Assembly (NCBI GenBank): GCA_023678885.1
Contig: CM042963.1
Coordinates: 37,575,105 to 37,639,104, forward strand
DNA length: 64,000 bases
Reading direction: 5' to 3'
Source of the DNA: Pogostemon cablin
Lineage: Eukaryota > Streptophyta > Magnoliopsida > Lamiales > Lamiaceae
The notes under the pieces are model-generated. The model saw only the letters and a program-made list of their open reading frames with translations, searched no databases and was not told where the DNA came from. Shown one piece after another: positions 12,139 through 24,250 of this stretch (position 1 is its first letter; every line of letters starts with the position of its first letter). Made by a program: the position numbers and the translations under genes.

Positions 12139-13572
12139 TCAAGAATCACTTTTCATGCTGAAGATGTTGCCAATCAATCCAACAATACCAACTACAATCG
12201 CCAATCCTAACATAAACCGAACCAAAAACCTCTCTGTAGAGCTCAATTTGTTGTTCCCTTCGTCGCTTAACCTCATTGCGACAAGAGAAGGAAAGGTGAA
12301 CCCCAACAAAACTGCTGTTGTAGCCCCAGTAAACCTAAAAGCTGTCCAGATATTTGGGATCATAGTCGAGCCCATATATATAATCGCTAGGAGCACAAAA
12401 GTCAAGACCAAACACCTCTTCCTGCTCTCTGATAGAGGATTTAATCCTTCGAAGATCAAAGCATCCACCGACTGCCTCAAGGAAAAATGAACTACAGGGA
12501 ACACTAGAACCAAATGAAGAACATAACCAATACGAATAATGTAGTTCAAAGCTGCGCTAAACCGAATCCCAAGATCATTATCAAAGTTAGTGAGAATATC
12601 AGATTCAGTATCACTGCCAAAGAGTAAATAACCAGCTATGGAAGTCGAAGAATACACCAAGATACATATGAAAGTAGTGATCCTTCCTACTCGATACATT
12701 TTCTGTGGTGAGGGCTCATCGAGCTCGTTATAAATAGGTTGCACATTGAAGTGACACACGTAAGCATTTGACATGATGGGAATCACCACAAGCAAATCAA
12801 TAATAGCTTTCTTGGATCCAAAATCAGGTGTCATCTTTGGAGGTTCAATTTTCCCCTCAATGAGCTTGATAAAAGCTATGACAAACACTATGAAGACAAA
12901 CAACACCGCGAGCGCTACAGACGCTGCAGAAGTCGAGCTCAAAGAATCAATCTTATCTAAAGTACACAGAGGTGCAAGAAAAAGCACCAGAACAATAAGT
13001 ATCAATATCTTCCTATGATCCCAAAAACCATGGCCTAACCACTGATCGAAAACGCCAACGTGATGAAGGGATCCCGACATTACATCCCCAATGATGATCA
13101 AGTACACAACCAAGATACCAGCATTGTTAATGATAATACAAATTTCAGACAAAGTTCTAGCAGTTCTACCCAATGCAGCTTGAACAAGGTCCCCATATGA
13201 GCCAGCCTTACATTGGGCAGAAAATCGAACTAACCATTCAATACTAATCTCAGATATAATACCCATAAAAACTATCAAGATTATACCCAAAACTAAACCC
13301 AAAACTTTCATAGTTGCAGGTAAGGCCATAAGGCCAGCCCCAATAATGGATGTGGTGAGATTGAAAACAGCACCAGAAATACCCGACCCGGATTTCCTCT
13401 CACCAAAAATAAGGGGCAAATCATCCAAGCCAACACCATCTTCAACATCTAAATCATCCACATTACGCGGATTCAAATACTCATGCCCTTGATCTGGGAT
13501 CAATCTCAAAGATTGACCCTTTAATTGAATGTTTCCGTCTTTCACCCCTAATTTAGAGTAATTGCTGTCCAT
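12139..13572 (-). CDS. AVT6-type amino acid transporter
   Basis: Single-exon gene for a 477-aa protein of the amino acid/auxin permease family (Aa_trans, SLC38-like), with about 11 membrane segments. The plant AVT6 group exports amino acids from the vacuole; direction and substrates here are inferred. Residues 1-60 are a hydrophilic cytosolic tail. The transporter core begins at SGISGAVFNLTTSIIGAGLM (around residue 63), with further family motifs GSYGDLVQAALG and IPIMSNAYVCHFNVQPIYNE. The first ATG fits family N-termini. A GTAAGT donor-like site on the minus strand at 13689-13684 suggests a small intron in the 5' UTR. Its upstream region is duplicated at 28090-28580. By position and type it matches, from memory, At1g80510 (AVT6E). 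Confidence 0.92.
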   Translation of the reverse strand: MDSNYSKLGVKDGNIQLKGQSLRLIPDQGHEYLNPRNVDDLDVEDGVGLDDLPLIFGERKSGSGISGAVFNLTTSIIGAGLMALPATMKVLGLVLGIILIVFMGIISEISIEWLVRFSAQCKAGSYGDLVQAALGRTARTLSEICIIINNAGILVVYLIIIGDVMSGSLHHVGVFDQWLGHGFWDHRKILILIVLVLFLAPLCTLDKIDSLSSTSAASVALAVLFVFIVFVIAFIKLIEGKIEPPKMTPDFGSKKAIIDLLVVIPIMSNAYVCHFNVQPIYNELDEPSPQKMYRVGRITTFICILVYSSTSIAGYLLFGSDTESDILTNFDNDLGIRFSAALNYIIRIGYVLHLVLVFPVVHFSLRQSVDALIFEGLNPLSESRKRCLVLTFVLLAIIYMGSTMIPNIWTAFRFTGATTAVLLGFTFPSLVAMRLSDEGNNKLSSTERFLVRFMLGLAIVVGIVGLIGNIFSMKSDS

Positions 13573-14105
13573 CTCTGATTCTCACACACATATATGCTCA
13601 ATCAAACTCCTCTTTCTCTCTATGTACGGATGCGAAGGCAACAAACAAATATGAACAGAAAAACCAGAATTGAAACCAGAGAAACTTACAGGAAAAATCG
13701 AAATATTCGATCTGGATACAATGGAATGAATCTGGAGAATGGCTCAGTTTTTTAATATTAGAATCAATAAAGAGCCAATGGGAAGAGCAGAAAGAGAAGA
13801 TTTGGGGGTTTCTTGACGTCTGCAAGTTTTCCATGGAAGAATTGGACTTTGCCTATTTTAATTCTTTATATTTGCTAAGAAGGACTTTTGAAATTCATTA
13901 TTCTCTTCTACGACACATAATTCAAACTGGAGTTTCACTTCACATCCACGCCAGGCCCGCCTACCTTATTCAAACAATGAAATTAAAATAAATAACAATA
14001 AAATTTAAAAATATCTTTACGTGTTTTTGAATAATAATTGAATTCTAAAAGTTTTGCTTTTTTTAATTAAAAAAAGAGAGTCAATACTCCATTTTTTATT
14101 TTCAA
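13573..14105 (-). promoter_or_regulatory. 5' UTR and promoter of the AVT6 gene (duplicated at 28 kb)
   Basis: This region lies immediately upstream of the transporter ATG. It contains a probable 5' UTR intron donor (minus-strand CCTGTAAGTTTCTC, plus coordinates about 13684-13692). The whole stretch, in the same orientation, recurs at about 28090-28580 with scattered substitutions and small indels. The copy stops almost exactly where the coding sequence begins. Confidence 0.75.
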
Positions 14106-15675
14106 AAATCATCACTATTTCATTATAAAAAATATACTTTAATTTATTATTCATTATACTTTAAAAAACATATTTTAACTAAAAATTAACATATAATATA
14201 TAAAACTTACCTATTTTAACAACGAATTGATCCATCTCACATAGTTAGCATCTCACAAGAAATTGTCTTAAAAGAATAATATAATTATATAAACTGTTTA
14301 TTTAATTAAGTAATAATTTAATTATATCAACTATCTAATGTGTAATAATTTTCACTAATAATAGTAATCAACAACCTATTTTAAAATTTATAATTAATTA
14401 AAGAAACAGTTTAATTATATCAATTTATCTAATTAAAGTAAGAACTTAAATTGATATAATTCATCGAGTCGAGTAATCAAAGGGAGTTAAGGAAACAAAT
14501 TGATAAACAAAATCATTCGCTGATTTTAAAAAAAAAAAAAATAACCAAAACCGATTTTTTATTCGAACCGCTCTAAATGGTAAAAATCGATTTTGATCGG
14601 TCTGAACCGATTTTCAGGTTTTATTCATAAAATGGTTTCTAGGGATTAATCGAATTGGTTCTCGATTGAACCGATGATTCGATTTCAACAACATTAATAT
14701 GGACAACACAAAAAACTATCTCATAAGACTATTTTTCTTTTTTCTTAATTAGTTGATACTTCTCAATGTTATCACTTTTTCACTTTTCAATATCATCATA
14801 TTCCCATATCAACTTCTATTGATTTTACTTTGTATATGAAGTTTTAATTTCATTGTCGGTTGGTTGACCCATTTCGATCAATCAAAGTTATTCTATTGGT
14901 GGACTGGACTTTCATTTATATTCTTCTATGGGATTATTAACTTATTGATTTTAGCATATGACACATTATTTAAAGGAAAATCTCACTTTCACCCCTCCAC
15001 TCATGATTTTAGATATATTTCATCCATAAAATTTAGATTTATGGTATAATTATAATTTTATCTTTTAATTTATAGTATTTCAATTTAGGTTTAAGGTATA
15101 ATAATGGTTTTTAAATAAATAAAAAAAATTGAGGGGAAGACAAATAGAATACATAGTAATTTATTAGGGTTACGATTTTGCAAAAGTGGCTCTCCTCAAT
15201 ATATATATGAGCATATATATGTAACATGTTGATGAACTAATTAGTGTTATACAGTTAGATAATTCAAAAATTAACAACTCTCTAAAGATTTTCGAAATAA
15301 TAGTCCTCACAGTAGCTACTGATCTTAATACTTGCTATAGTAGTTCTATTGTTGCTTTCTTAGTATCTTAACAGGTATCATAAGAATTCATCTTTCAGTT
15401 TAGTGAAGGAAGTTCTCCTCGGATGAGATGCCCGAACGATATCTTTATTTTCCTGTCTCTCTCGAGTCCACCAATTCCCAATAAAGGAATTGGATATGAA
15501 CTCTACTAATCCAGTAGTTGTAGTTCATGTAGCTCTTTAGTTCCTACTATTCTATACTTAGTATGGAATAGAATTGTGATCACCAATTAAGTAGTTATCA
15601 AGTTCTTCTATTTCTTATTTAGGAATAGAGTAAGGACACTTCCAATCCTGTAATTCTCCTCTCATGAACTTATTA
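14106..15675. other. Intergenic DNA with repeat copies and an organelle-like patch
   Basis: No gene. At 14520-14700 there are many ACCGATTTT/GAACCGAT motifs, as in subterminal repeats of plant hAT elements. 14821-14997 is one copy of a dispersed repeat also found at 59162-59337. 15290-15670 is less AT-rich than its surroundings and in style resembles plastid or mitochondrial spacer DNA; this is only an impression. Confidence 0.5.
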
Positions 15676-17254
15676 GGGATTGTTTGTTAGTGAGTATGAA
15701 ATATAAAGAGATTTTGTAGTATAATGAGATTTGTTTGACTTGTGATTAATTGTATTATTGTTTGGTATTATGGAAAAATGAGATTATTGATAACTAGGTA
15801 CTATTAGTTATTTTATGTTTGTTATTTAGTATTTACAAATGAGATAATAAATAAAATGACATATTTACCCCCTTGTTGTTGTTGTTATTATTATTTATTA
15901 TTATAAAGTATTATTTTTATTATTATTTATTAATGGGTCAATAAATAGTAGGTACGAAACGTATTTAAGGATTATTAAACGATACATTCGCTTTAAAAAA
16001 TTACTCATAAATACAAAATTAGTATGCATTGTTAAGATGAAAATAAAAATAAATAATTTATACGAATGTATATTAGTGTGCATTAGAGAGAAATAGAAAA
16101 TACGTGATTAAATTGAAAAACCCTGCGAATGTACATCAGTGTACATCTTTGAGAGAGAAACGAAAAATATACGATTGAAACTATTGTTAAGTACATTAGT
16201 GTGCATTTCTAGAGAGAAACAGAAAATACGCAAGTAAATTGAAGAATCATACGAATATACATTATCATTGAGAGAGAAACAGAAAGTACACATATACATT
16301 ATTATGCATCCTTGAGAGAGAAACAAAAAATACAAGATTAATTAAATTGAAGAAAATGTGATTATAATTATCCTTAAATCTCTCACCTATTGTTTATTTT
16401 TATTTGATTTAGTGTATATTAGTGTTCAATTAAACTAGTGTTAAGAAAAAACGTTGAATATTCAACGTTGTAAATAAGGGTAAAGATGGAAAAAGAAAAT
16501 GATGTTATGTATTCATCAATAATTTTATTAGATCAATGTATTTATTAGTAATTAGACTATATATACGTGTATCTATCAGTAATAATCTTATTATTAATAT
16601 TAATTATTATTAATATTAATATTAATTATTATTAGTTATTATTATTAGGCAAAGACTTGTGTGAGACCGTCTCACGTAAGTACTTACGTGAGATGGCTAG
16701 AAAGTGATAATTTTTATATAGAAAAGTGATAAATTAATGAAAAGTGATAACGATCTTTCATATACAATTTTTAATATAAATAAAAAGTGATAACATTTTA
16801 TAGCAAAAGTGATAACGATTTATAGCGAAAGTAATAATTATTTTAAAAAGTGAAAATGGGTCTCACGTGAGACGGTCTCACGCAAGACCTACCCTTATTA
16901 TTATTATTGTTATTATTTATTATATTATTATTAATTATTAATTATTGTTACTACTAATATTATTTATTATTATTAATAATGTTATTATTATTAATAATGT
17001 TATTATTATTAATATTAATTATTATTACTCCTTATTATTGGATAACAGTATAATTATAAAATTATATTTAATACCTAAGTATTAAATGCTGGGATTTACA
17101 ATTGAGGTGTGATACACAATACTAAAGGAAATGATATTATTAATATGTGGTGAAATTAATACCTGGTCAAAGGTATTATAAATACTTCAAGGCAAATGTG
17201 GTACTATGAGGTACTGTGCATCAATCACTCCCTAATCCCTAATCAAACAAGCCC
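15676..17254. mobile_element. Tourist-like (PIF/Harbinger) element, 1.58 kb, with (TTA)n core
   Basis: The left end is GGGATTGTTTGTTAG and the right end, inverted, is GGGCTTGTTTGATTAG. Both are flanked by TTA (15673-15675 and 17255-17257), the PIF/Harbinger target duplication. The middle is swollen by TTA/TAA microsatellite arrays (15885-15935, 16585-16647, 16893-17035) and holds another MITE. No transposase frame is present. Confidence 0.72.
16648..16892. mobile_element. MITE with GTGTGAGACCGTCTCAC termini
   Basis: Inverted ends of about 30 bases, each with the internal palindrome GAGACCGTCTC, bound a body made of AAAGTGATAA phrases. Both flanks are TTATTATTA, compatible with a 9-bp target duplication but ambiguous in a TTA array. 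It is inserted in the core of the Tourist-like element. Confidence 0.78.
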
Positions 17255-17436
17255 TTAATGTATTCTTAATGTATTATTGGCTCGTTTGATAGATAACATG
17301 AGATAAGAGGTATATATTAGGTATGTATTATTTATATGGAGATAAGATAGTAATATGAATTGATGTTATTATTGTTTGATAGGATATATAATAATTGAGA
17401 TTAAAAAAAAATAATTGTTTGGTAGGTGATATAAAT

Positions 17437-17696
17437 TACTCCCTCCGGAAGTTGACACACTTCCCTTTTTGGTTTGTTCCACTAAAGTTGACACATTTCC
17501 TTTTTAATACATGGGACCCACACCAAAACAATTAATTTATTCTCATGAAGCCCACATACCACCTCTAATACAACTACTCACTACACATTAAATATTATTT
17601 TCTCACCTCACTTTACTTCACTTTACATTAAATTATCAAACTCATTAATCTCCGTGCCCCAAAAAATGTGCTAACTTTTCCGGGACGGAGGGAGTA
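17437..17696. mobile_element. Stowaway MITE, about 260 bp
   Basis: The left end is TACTCCCTCCGGAAGTTGAC and the right end is TTTTCCGGGACGGAGGGAGTA. The body has the usual short phrases of this family (CCACTACACATTAAAT-like). TA flanks are present. Confidence 0.85.
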
Positions 17697-18047
17697 GTAA
17701 AATAGGTAATGAAATTACCTTTATATTTTGAAAAAATTAATTTGTAAAACATATTATTTTCTCTCACCGATATCTGTTCCTTCTTCTTTATTCTGCTGTT
17801 TTCGTCTCTCCCCATCTTCTCTCCTCCCCTCCATCTCCCTCTCTTTCCCATCTTCTCTCACATAATTTCTTTCCTTTACCTTCATCTTCTTTCTTGGTCG
17901 GCGGCCATTTATCAACCTCTTGTTTTACCATCTCTCTTCAATCTTTTCTCTCCTCCCCTTCTTTCCCCTCTTCTCTCTCCTCTCTGTAAATACGTTCATT
18001 CACACTGCTATTTTTAGAAATCTTAGAAGGACGTCAACCACTTCTAT
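17697..18047. other. Pyrimidine-rich flank of the CACTA insertion
   Basis: A strongly CT-rich stretch (17755-17995) resembling a plant 5' UTR or leader. It runs up to the left target-site copy of the CACTA element and seems to continue after its right end (22112-22330), where an ATG-containing, GC-richer stretch follows. The CACTA may therefore have split a gene-like or captured sequence; no family was recognised. Confidence 0.4.
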
Positions 18048-21000
18048 CACTACAAGAAACTGTCGGATTACCGAAGGATTTACTGATGGAACGAATCCGT
18101 CGGTAATTGCCGACGGATTAGCGACGGATTACCGATGCTTTTTTTAATTTAATATGGTTTATTTAAAAAAAAATATCATAAGAAATTTCCGACGATTTTT
18201 GCGACGGATTACCGACAGAATTAGCTACGGATTTTTTCCGTCGGTAAATCCGTCATTATTTTGGAGGGATTAAATTCGAAAAATTTATCGACGACTATAT
18301 TTCATCGATAAATATAGTAAATTTTAATAAAAAATTAATTTGAGTTTTTAAATTACCGACGGATTTTATTTGTCGGTAAATATATAAAATTTATTTTTAA
18401 AAAAAAATAGATTTTAAGTTTCCGACAGATTAAATCAGTCGGTAATATATAAAAATTAATTTTTAAGTTACCGACAAATTCAATCTGTCGGTAAATATAT
18501 AATTTTAAAAAAAAAATTATTGTAGTTTTTAAATTACCGACGAATTCCATTGGTCGGTAAATATAAATTTTTTTATAAAAATAATAAATTTTCTACCGAC
18601 GAATTAATTCCGTCGCTAATGTAAAAACTATTTGTATTAGGGTTGCCTTAGAAAAAGTATTACGACTGCTTTCATTACGAGCCACCAGCCTTACAAAATA
18701 AATACACCCCTCTCTTTCACTCCGCCCTCTGCCGCCGACTGTGCGTGAGGGCCCTCTCACCCATCTGGTCACCGGCGTCTTGCGCCACTCGCCTGAACTT
18801 CTCCTGAATCGCCTGATCTAACGCCGTCTAGGGTTCATTAATCGGTTCTCAACGAATCCCCCAGCAGCTTTTGCGATGGAGAATTTTTCCCATTGTCGGC
18901 CCGCGACGCCGTGCTTCTTGCGATTTATCAGCACCAGAGTTGATCTGTTTTTTTAGATACATCGACGGGCTTCCAGCTGTCGCCGTCCCTCCAAAGGGAT
19001 TTTGCTGCCTAGGACAGTCAATTCGCCGCCATTGTCCTTCGTCGCGCTCTCTACACGGCAATTTCGCCTAGTGCGACTTCCCTGACCGGACCCACTTCTT
19101 GAGTATGGTTTTTCATCTCTGTTTGCGCTTCATTATCCTTCTGTCTACTTCAGCCGGAACTTAATTACTGGGAATTGGTGCACTTGTTTGCTTAACTCTG
19201 TTTTAGTTATGATGATGCACCTGTTTAGGTTTTGTTGTTTGATGATGGTTGTTGTCGCCTCTGTTTCCCATAGTGTAGTTGGTCTTTTTGGTCGCCACTT
19301 GAATTCTTTTGACAGCAAGTTGCATCGGCTATGCAGATTTTTTGCCTATTCTCATAAATTTCCTATTCTTTTGAATGCATATTTGTAAGTGGAGATCAAT
19401 ATGTTATTGCATTAGCCTTATTAGATGAATGGAAAGTTGTATTGAGTCTGTTATCGTGCCCATTAAAAGGTAGGTTGAAATAGTTTGGGATTCTTATTTC
19501 ATTCTTTTTCTTTATTTGGATCTTGTTTTTGTTTCATACATATGTGCTATTGCTTACACATCCAATGAGATTCATTTGCTTAATTATGGAGTTTGCTTGG
19601 CTTCATGAAAATAATAATCCAGTGCTGATGCCCATATTTGCAGATGAACACAATAGCACATAATCCAGTGTTTGGATTGTGTCATCAATTTATTTTTTAA
19701 AACACTCCATTTGCACTAAAATTTTAGTAATAGTCGGTCTATTTACTAATTACTATTGCTTATATTCCTGCCTTCTCGAGTATTTTTCAGACACATGGAT
19801 TAAGGTTTTTTTTATATATTAGAAAAAATATGGATAAATTTATAATTTTTCATACTCTCTCGTCTTATTGCTTATACTTCTTCCATTCCGAATATTTTTA
19901 TCCATGTATGTAGAGTAAGAAGTGTTTATTTTAATATATAATAATATAAGAAAAAGTATGTATAAACTTGTAATTTTGAGTGGAGAAAAAAGTAAATAAA
20001 ATATAACTATTAGGTAAGCCTTTCCTGTATGTCCCTATCTCCTGCATTTTGTAATTTCTCTAATTAATGACTAATTATGTTTGTGAACGAAATATTCAGC
20101 TGTCTTTTTTGCTGGAGTACGCCTCGCAGCAAGAATTATCTTTATATTCATCGTTGTGTGGGGCTATATATATATCGAGAGTGCTAATTGGTATTTTGAT
20201 TCATACTGTAAGATTTCTTGCACTATTTACTCCCTTCCTTTCAATCCTCTTTGCTTTCTTTTGATTGAGATTATGTGTGTTTGCAGGGCCTACCTCGCAT
20301 CGTTACCTCTTAACTGATGCGCACTTTTTGTATTTTCATGAAACTACTTAGGAATCTTTTCAACTTGAATTTTTTTTTCACTGTTTAAAGACAAGAAACT
20401 GAGAGCCATAATCGACACTTCAACTTCTTTTTTACCCACCTCTTGGTAGGGCTCTATTACAAAATATAGTAGTTATAGTATTCCAATTGGTACAAATAGT
20501 TATTAAAGTTAGATTTTTTTAATTTCAGGATAATTACTTTAGTTATACTATAATGCTTTACTTTTCTATTTATGCCCAATTTTGAAAGTTCTCAAGGTAG
20601 CCTACTTTCATTTGGTACATTATAGCAATTCATAACATAGCACCAACAATTGGTCTATCTTGACTCGATTGTGCTATTGTGTTTTTTTGCATAAACTGCT
20701 GATTTCTTTTTTAGATTTTTATCATACATGCATTGTCCATTGGATCTTGAAATATTTAAGTGGTAAAATATTTTCTAATTATGTAGAATGAAGCATATCT
20801 CAATTATATTAAGGGCACTAGTTGAAATGAGCCAACTATATATAATACTGTGTTTAAATGTTTGGTGAGTTTATAATGGTTGCTCTGACTGTTTTTTGTC
20901 ATTAATTGACTTGTGATTGAATTAGAGACTTTCTGGAATCTAACACGAGTCTGAATTTTGTTATAGAATCTTTATTTATTTTTTAAAATTTTGTTTAAGG

Positions 21001-22108
21001 ACTCAAATATAGATTAATTGAACTCTACTTCTTTTTGTACAAACAAAATGACATGTAATAGTTCTATTTTACTTCTTTTTGAATCCGTGTTTAAGAATTT
21101 TTCCTTTCTTGTAATATGCAGCATAAAAAGACTCATTTCAACCAAAGAACGTAGAAGCTTCACAAATATTGGGACCACATAAGCCACTCACAAAGTTTAA
21201 CTTCATCAAAAGGATTGTTTTCTTCTGCTTTTGGCAGGTAAGAAATTATATGTCAGATCACTGTTGTTTCCATTTCTTACTTGGTGGAGTTCAATTAAGG
21301 TTAATATTCTTGAAGATGGGCTAATAATCTTGTTGCAGTTGTATTCTTATTGGATGATATTGGATGATAGCATTTCATTCAACATAATCTTTTTGAATAT
21401 TTGATACTTTGACACTAGCCCCTAACACTCTAGATGATAGCATTTCATTCATTATATTGTTAATATTTTTAGAATGTTCTTGTTTGTACTGAGATGGTCA
21501 TTTTCTCATGTGTTCCAGCAATATGCATTCCAACTCGGACGTTACAGTGGGGATGTCGAAGCAAAACTAAAGATGAAGAAAAAGGATGACTAATGTTTGA
21601 ACTCATGTTACCTTGTAATATTAATCCTTGTAATATTACACCTTAGTTTGAAATTATGTAGAGTTTTTAGAATTTTAATGTTATGTTAAATGAAAAAAAT
21701 TATATTAAATGAATAATTTTATTGAAGATTTATTTATTTGATTTTTTTTATTTTTCCTTTTGCATTTTACCGACGGATTTTTCCATCGGAAATCTATTAT
21801 TTATTTTAAATTTGATCTTGAATTTACCGACGGATTTTTTCGTCGGTAAAATTACCGACGAAAAAATCCGTCGGTAAAATCGTCGCTATATTATCACTTC
21901 CGACGAATTTGTATTGTATGATTGTTGACGAATATCTTTCTTTACCGATGAAAAAATTCGTCGGTAATTACCGACGAATTTAAAATTCCGTCGCTAAAAG
22001 TTACCGACGCAGGTTTTCGCGACAAATTAATTTCCGTCGGTTACCGATGAATTTTTCATATTTTACCGACGGATTTTTTCATCGGTAATCAGACAGTTTT
22101 TTGTAGTG
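18048..22108. mobile_element. Complete non-autonomous CACTA (En/Spm) element, 4,061 bp
   Basis: It begins CACTACAAGAAACTGTC and ends with the inverse, GACAGTTTTTTGTAGTG. A 3-bp TAT target duplication flanks it (18045-18047 and 22109-22111). Both subterminal zones (18060-18640 and 21765-22095) are packed with ACCGACGGA repeats in both orientations, the expected transposase-binding arrays. No TNPA/TNPD-type frame is present, so it would depend on a helper. The interior is unrelated, non-repetitive sequence, described separately. Confidence 0.93.
18641..21764 (+). other. Non-transposon, gene-like cargo inside the CACTA element
   Basis: The interior has an abrupt rise in GC at 18690-19110, then AT-rich stretches with intron-like acceptors: TATTCAG (before 20100), TTTGCAG (20287), TGCAG (21121), TTGGCAG (21238) and TTCCAG (21519). 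The final open piece, 21520-21592, reads QYAFQLGRYSGDVEAKL and ends KKKDD then stop, followed by repeated TGTAATATTA. This looks like a captured or hitch-hiking transcription unit. I do not recognise a protein family; it could be non-coding. Confidence 0.45.
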
Positions 22109-22879
22109 TATAGATGTATACACTGACGTCTTCGTTGTCTGATATGCCCAATTGAAGAAATGGACGCAAGAATTATGGCTCCGATTCCAAGTGAAACCAC
22201 CGGATGGAGTTTATCGTCGACAGCCTTATCTATCTAATTAAGTTTAGTCTCTCTCTCCCGATGAACTCATGGCTGAATCCACCTTCAGCAACGATAAGGA
22301 AATCGAATCTGTCGCCGTGACCATCGACGAACCTCAATAGAATGTGGAATTGAAAAGGGAAAAATTAAAGAAGATAGGGATATATACGTAATTTTAATTC
22401 TTTATAAGGGTAGTTTGCTTGGCAGTATTAGCTAGGTATTGATACAGTATACCATGTTTGTCTTGATGTATTCATAATACTTTCAGCTCGGTATTATTTC
22501 AGCTCGAAATTAATAATATCTTTTCATTGGCATTGTGTATACCACCACAAGAGGTGGGTTACACAATACCACAATTTAATACCTAGGTATTATACTTACT
22601 TTTACCATTATACCCCTTTTCCATTATTATTATTATTATTATTTAATAATCATGATAATTAATAATAATAATAATAATGTCATTAATAATAATAATAATA
22701 ATAATAATTAATAATAATATCAATAATAATAATTAATTAATAATAATAATTAATAATCATAATAATTAAAAATAAATAATAATTAATAATAATAATTAAT
22801 AATTAATAATAATATTAATAATATTATTATTAAATAAATAATAATAACATTAATAATAATTATTAATAATAATTATTAT

Positions 22880-23168
22880 GTCCTCTTTCCCAAGAATACA
22901 TTCGCGTATTTGGTGGCACGTAGTTTAAGAAAAATAACTTTTTGTTGTATTGATGTAAGAAAGAGAGTGGGTATTTCGGGTAATTGAATAGAATAAAGTG
23001 TATGATATAATTGACTTTGACTAGATTGTGTGTAACTGGCATTTTTGTAATATTGTAGTATTGTAAGGTTATTGATATTGTGTATTGTTTCCATTGCTAG
23101 GGAGTGAAAGTATTCTTGGGACGGATTGAAATGGAAAGTGTGAATATATTCTTGGGACGGAGGGAGTA
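22880..23168. mobile_element. Stowaway MITE
   Basis: The right end TTCTTGGGACGGAGGGAGTA is canonical; the left end (TCCTCTTTCCCAAGAATA) is mutated. It sits within a TAA/TTA array. Confidence 0.78.
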
Positions 23169-23221
23169 GTAAATAATAATATTAATAATAAATAATATTT
23201 ATAATAATAAATAATAAATAA

Positions 23222-23428
23222 TACTCCATCCGTCCCACCGAAAGATCACCATTTTACTATATTGAGCGTCTTATCCAAATGTCCCCATCTCACACTTTTA
23301 GTAAAAAGTTACCACATGTGGCCCACCACTCACTATTAAAAAAACTACCCACTACACATAAAATAATAATACTCCTTAATCTAAGTACAAAAAGCAATCG
23401 TTGATGTTTGGGCGAGACGGAGGAAGTA
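23222..23428. mobile_element. Stowaway MITE
   Basis: Ends TACTCCATCCGTCCCACC and GGGCGAGACGGAGGAAGTA bound a body with the family phrases CCACTACACATAAAAT and TACTCCTTAATC. It is inserted in the same TAA array as its neighbour. Confidence 0.82.
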
Positions 23429-24029
23429 ATAATAATAATAATAAATAATAATATTAATAATAAATAATATTAATAATAATAAATACTTAATAATAATAAT
23501 TAATAAGTAATAATAATAATACTATTAATATTAATAATAAAAATAATAAATAAATAAATAAAAATATATTAATAATAATAAGGGGCAAATATATCATTTT
23601 ATATATTATCTCATTTGTTAATACTCAATAACAAACCTAAAATAACTAATACCTAGTTATCAACTATCTCACTTTTCATAATACCAAACAATAATACAAT
23701 TAATTACAAGTCAAACAAATCTCATTATATACAATCACAATATAACATATACCTACTAGCAAATGACCTTTATATGAATTCTTGAGATTTATTAATGAGT
23801 CCCCACAAAAAAAATATTTCCTACTAAACATGGTAAAAAGCTATACAACATGTCATATTAACCCCTAATATGGGTACCAAATGAGGCCTATGGGTATATT
23901 ATCGTTTTAATAAGCATCCGTATCAATTAAAAGAATATTTTAATTTAGGTAAATATTTTTATTAGGAAATCGTTGTTTCTCTCTCTCTAATAATTAGGTA
24001 GATTACATTAGGAAACGCAGCCCGTTTCA

Positions 24030-24250
24030 ATATTTACGTTTCTATTTTGCGCATCTCAATTCAATATTTACGTTTTCCTTTTTGGAATATGGGACTCACC
24101 TAAAACAATTAATATGTCATCCAACACTAATACACCTATTCACTTTGCATTAAATAATATATTTTTTCACCCACTATCTATTAAAATATTATACTCCTTA
24201 ATCAACATGCAAAAAATAAATGTAAACATTGAAACAAGATGGAGGGAGTA
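24030..24250. mobile_element. Stowaway MITE with eroded left end
   Basis: The right end, AACAAGATGGAGGGAGTA, and the internal family phrases (AATACACCTATTCACTTTGC, ACTCCTTAATCAACATGC) are clear. The left end (near CCGTTTCAATATTTACG) has lost the canonical CTCCCTCC. Confidence 0.65.

Larger units (their letters stand above)
22405..23775. mobile_element. Second Tourist-like element with (TAA)n core
   Basis: The left end (GGGTAGTTTGCTTGG) and right end (CTAGCAAATGACC, inverted GGTCATTTGCTAG) resemble the family at 15676-17254 and 45630-46210. The segment 23580-23770 is an inverted, diverged copy of 15680-15895. The middle is a long TAA/TTA array holding two Stowaway MITEs. The exact target duplication was not resolved. 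Confidence 0.6.

Noticed and set aside
17278..23890. One giant element with GGCTCGTTTGATAG and ACCAAATGAGGCC ends
   Set aside because: The ends are only loosely inverted and no target duplication could be matched; nested smaller elements explain the region better.
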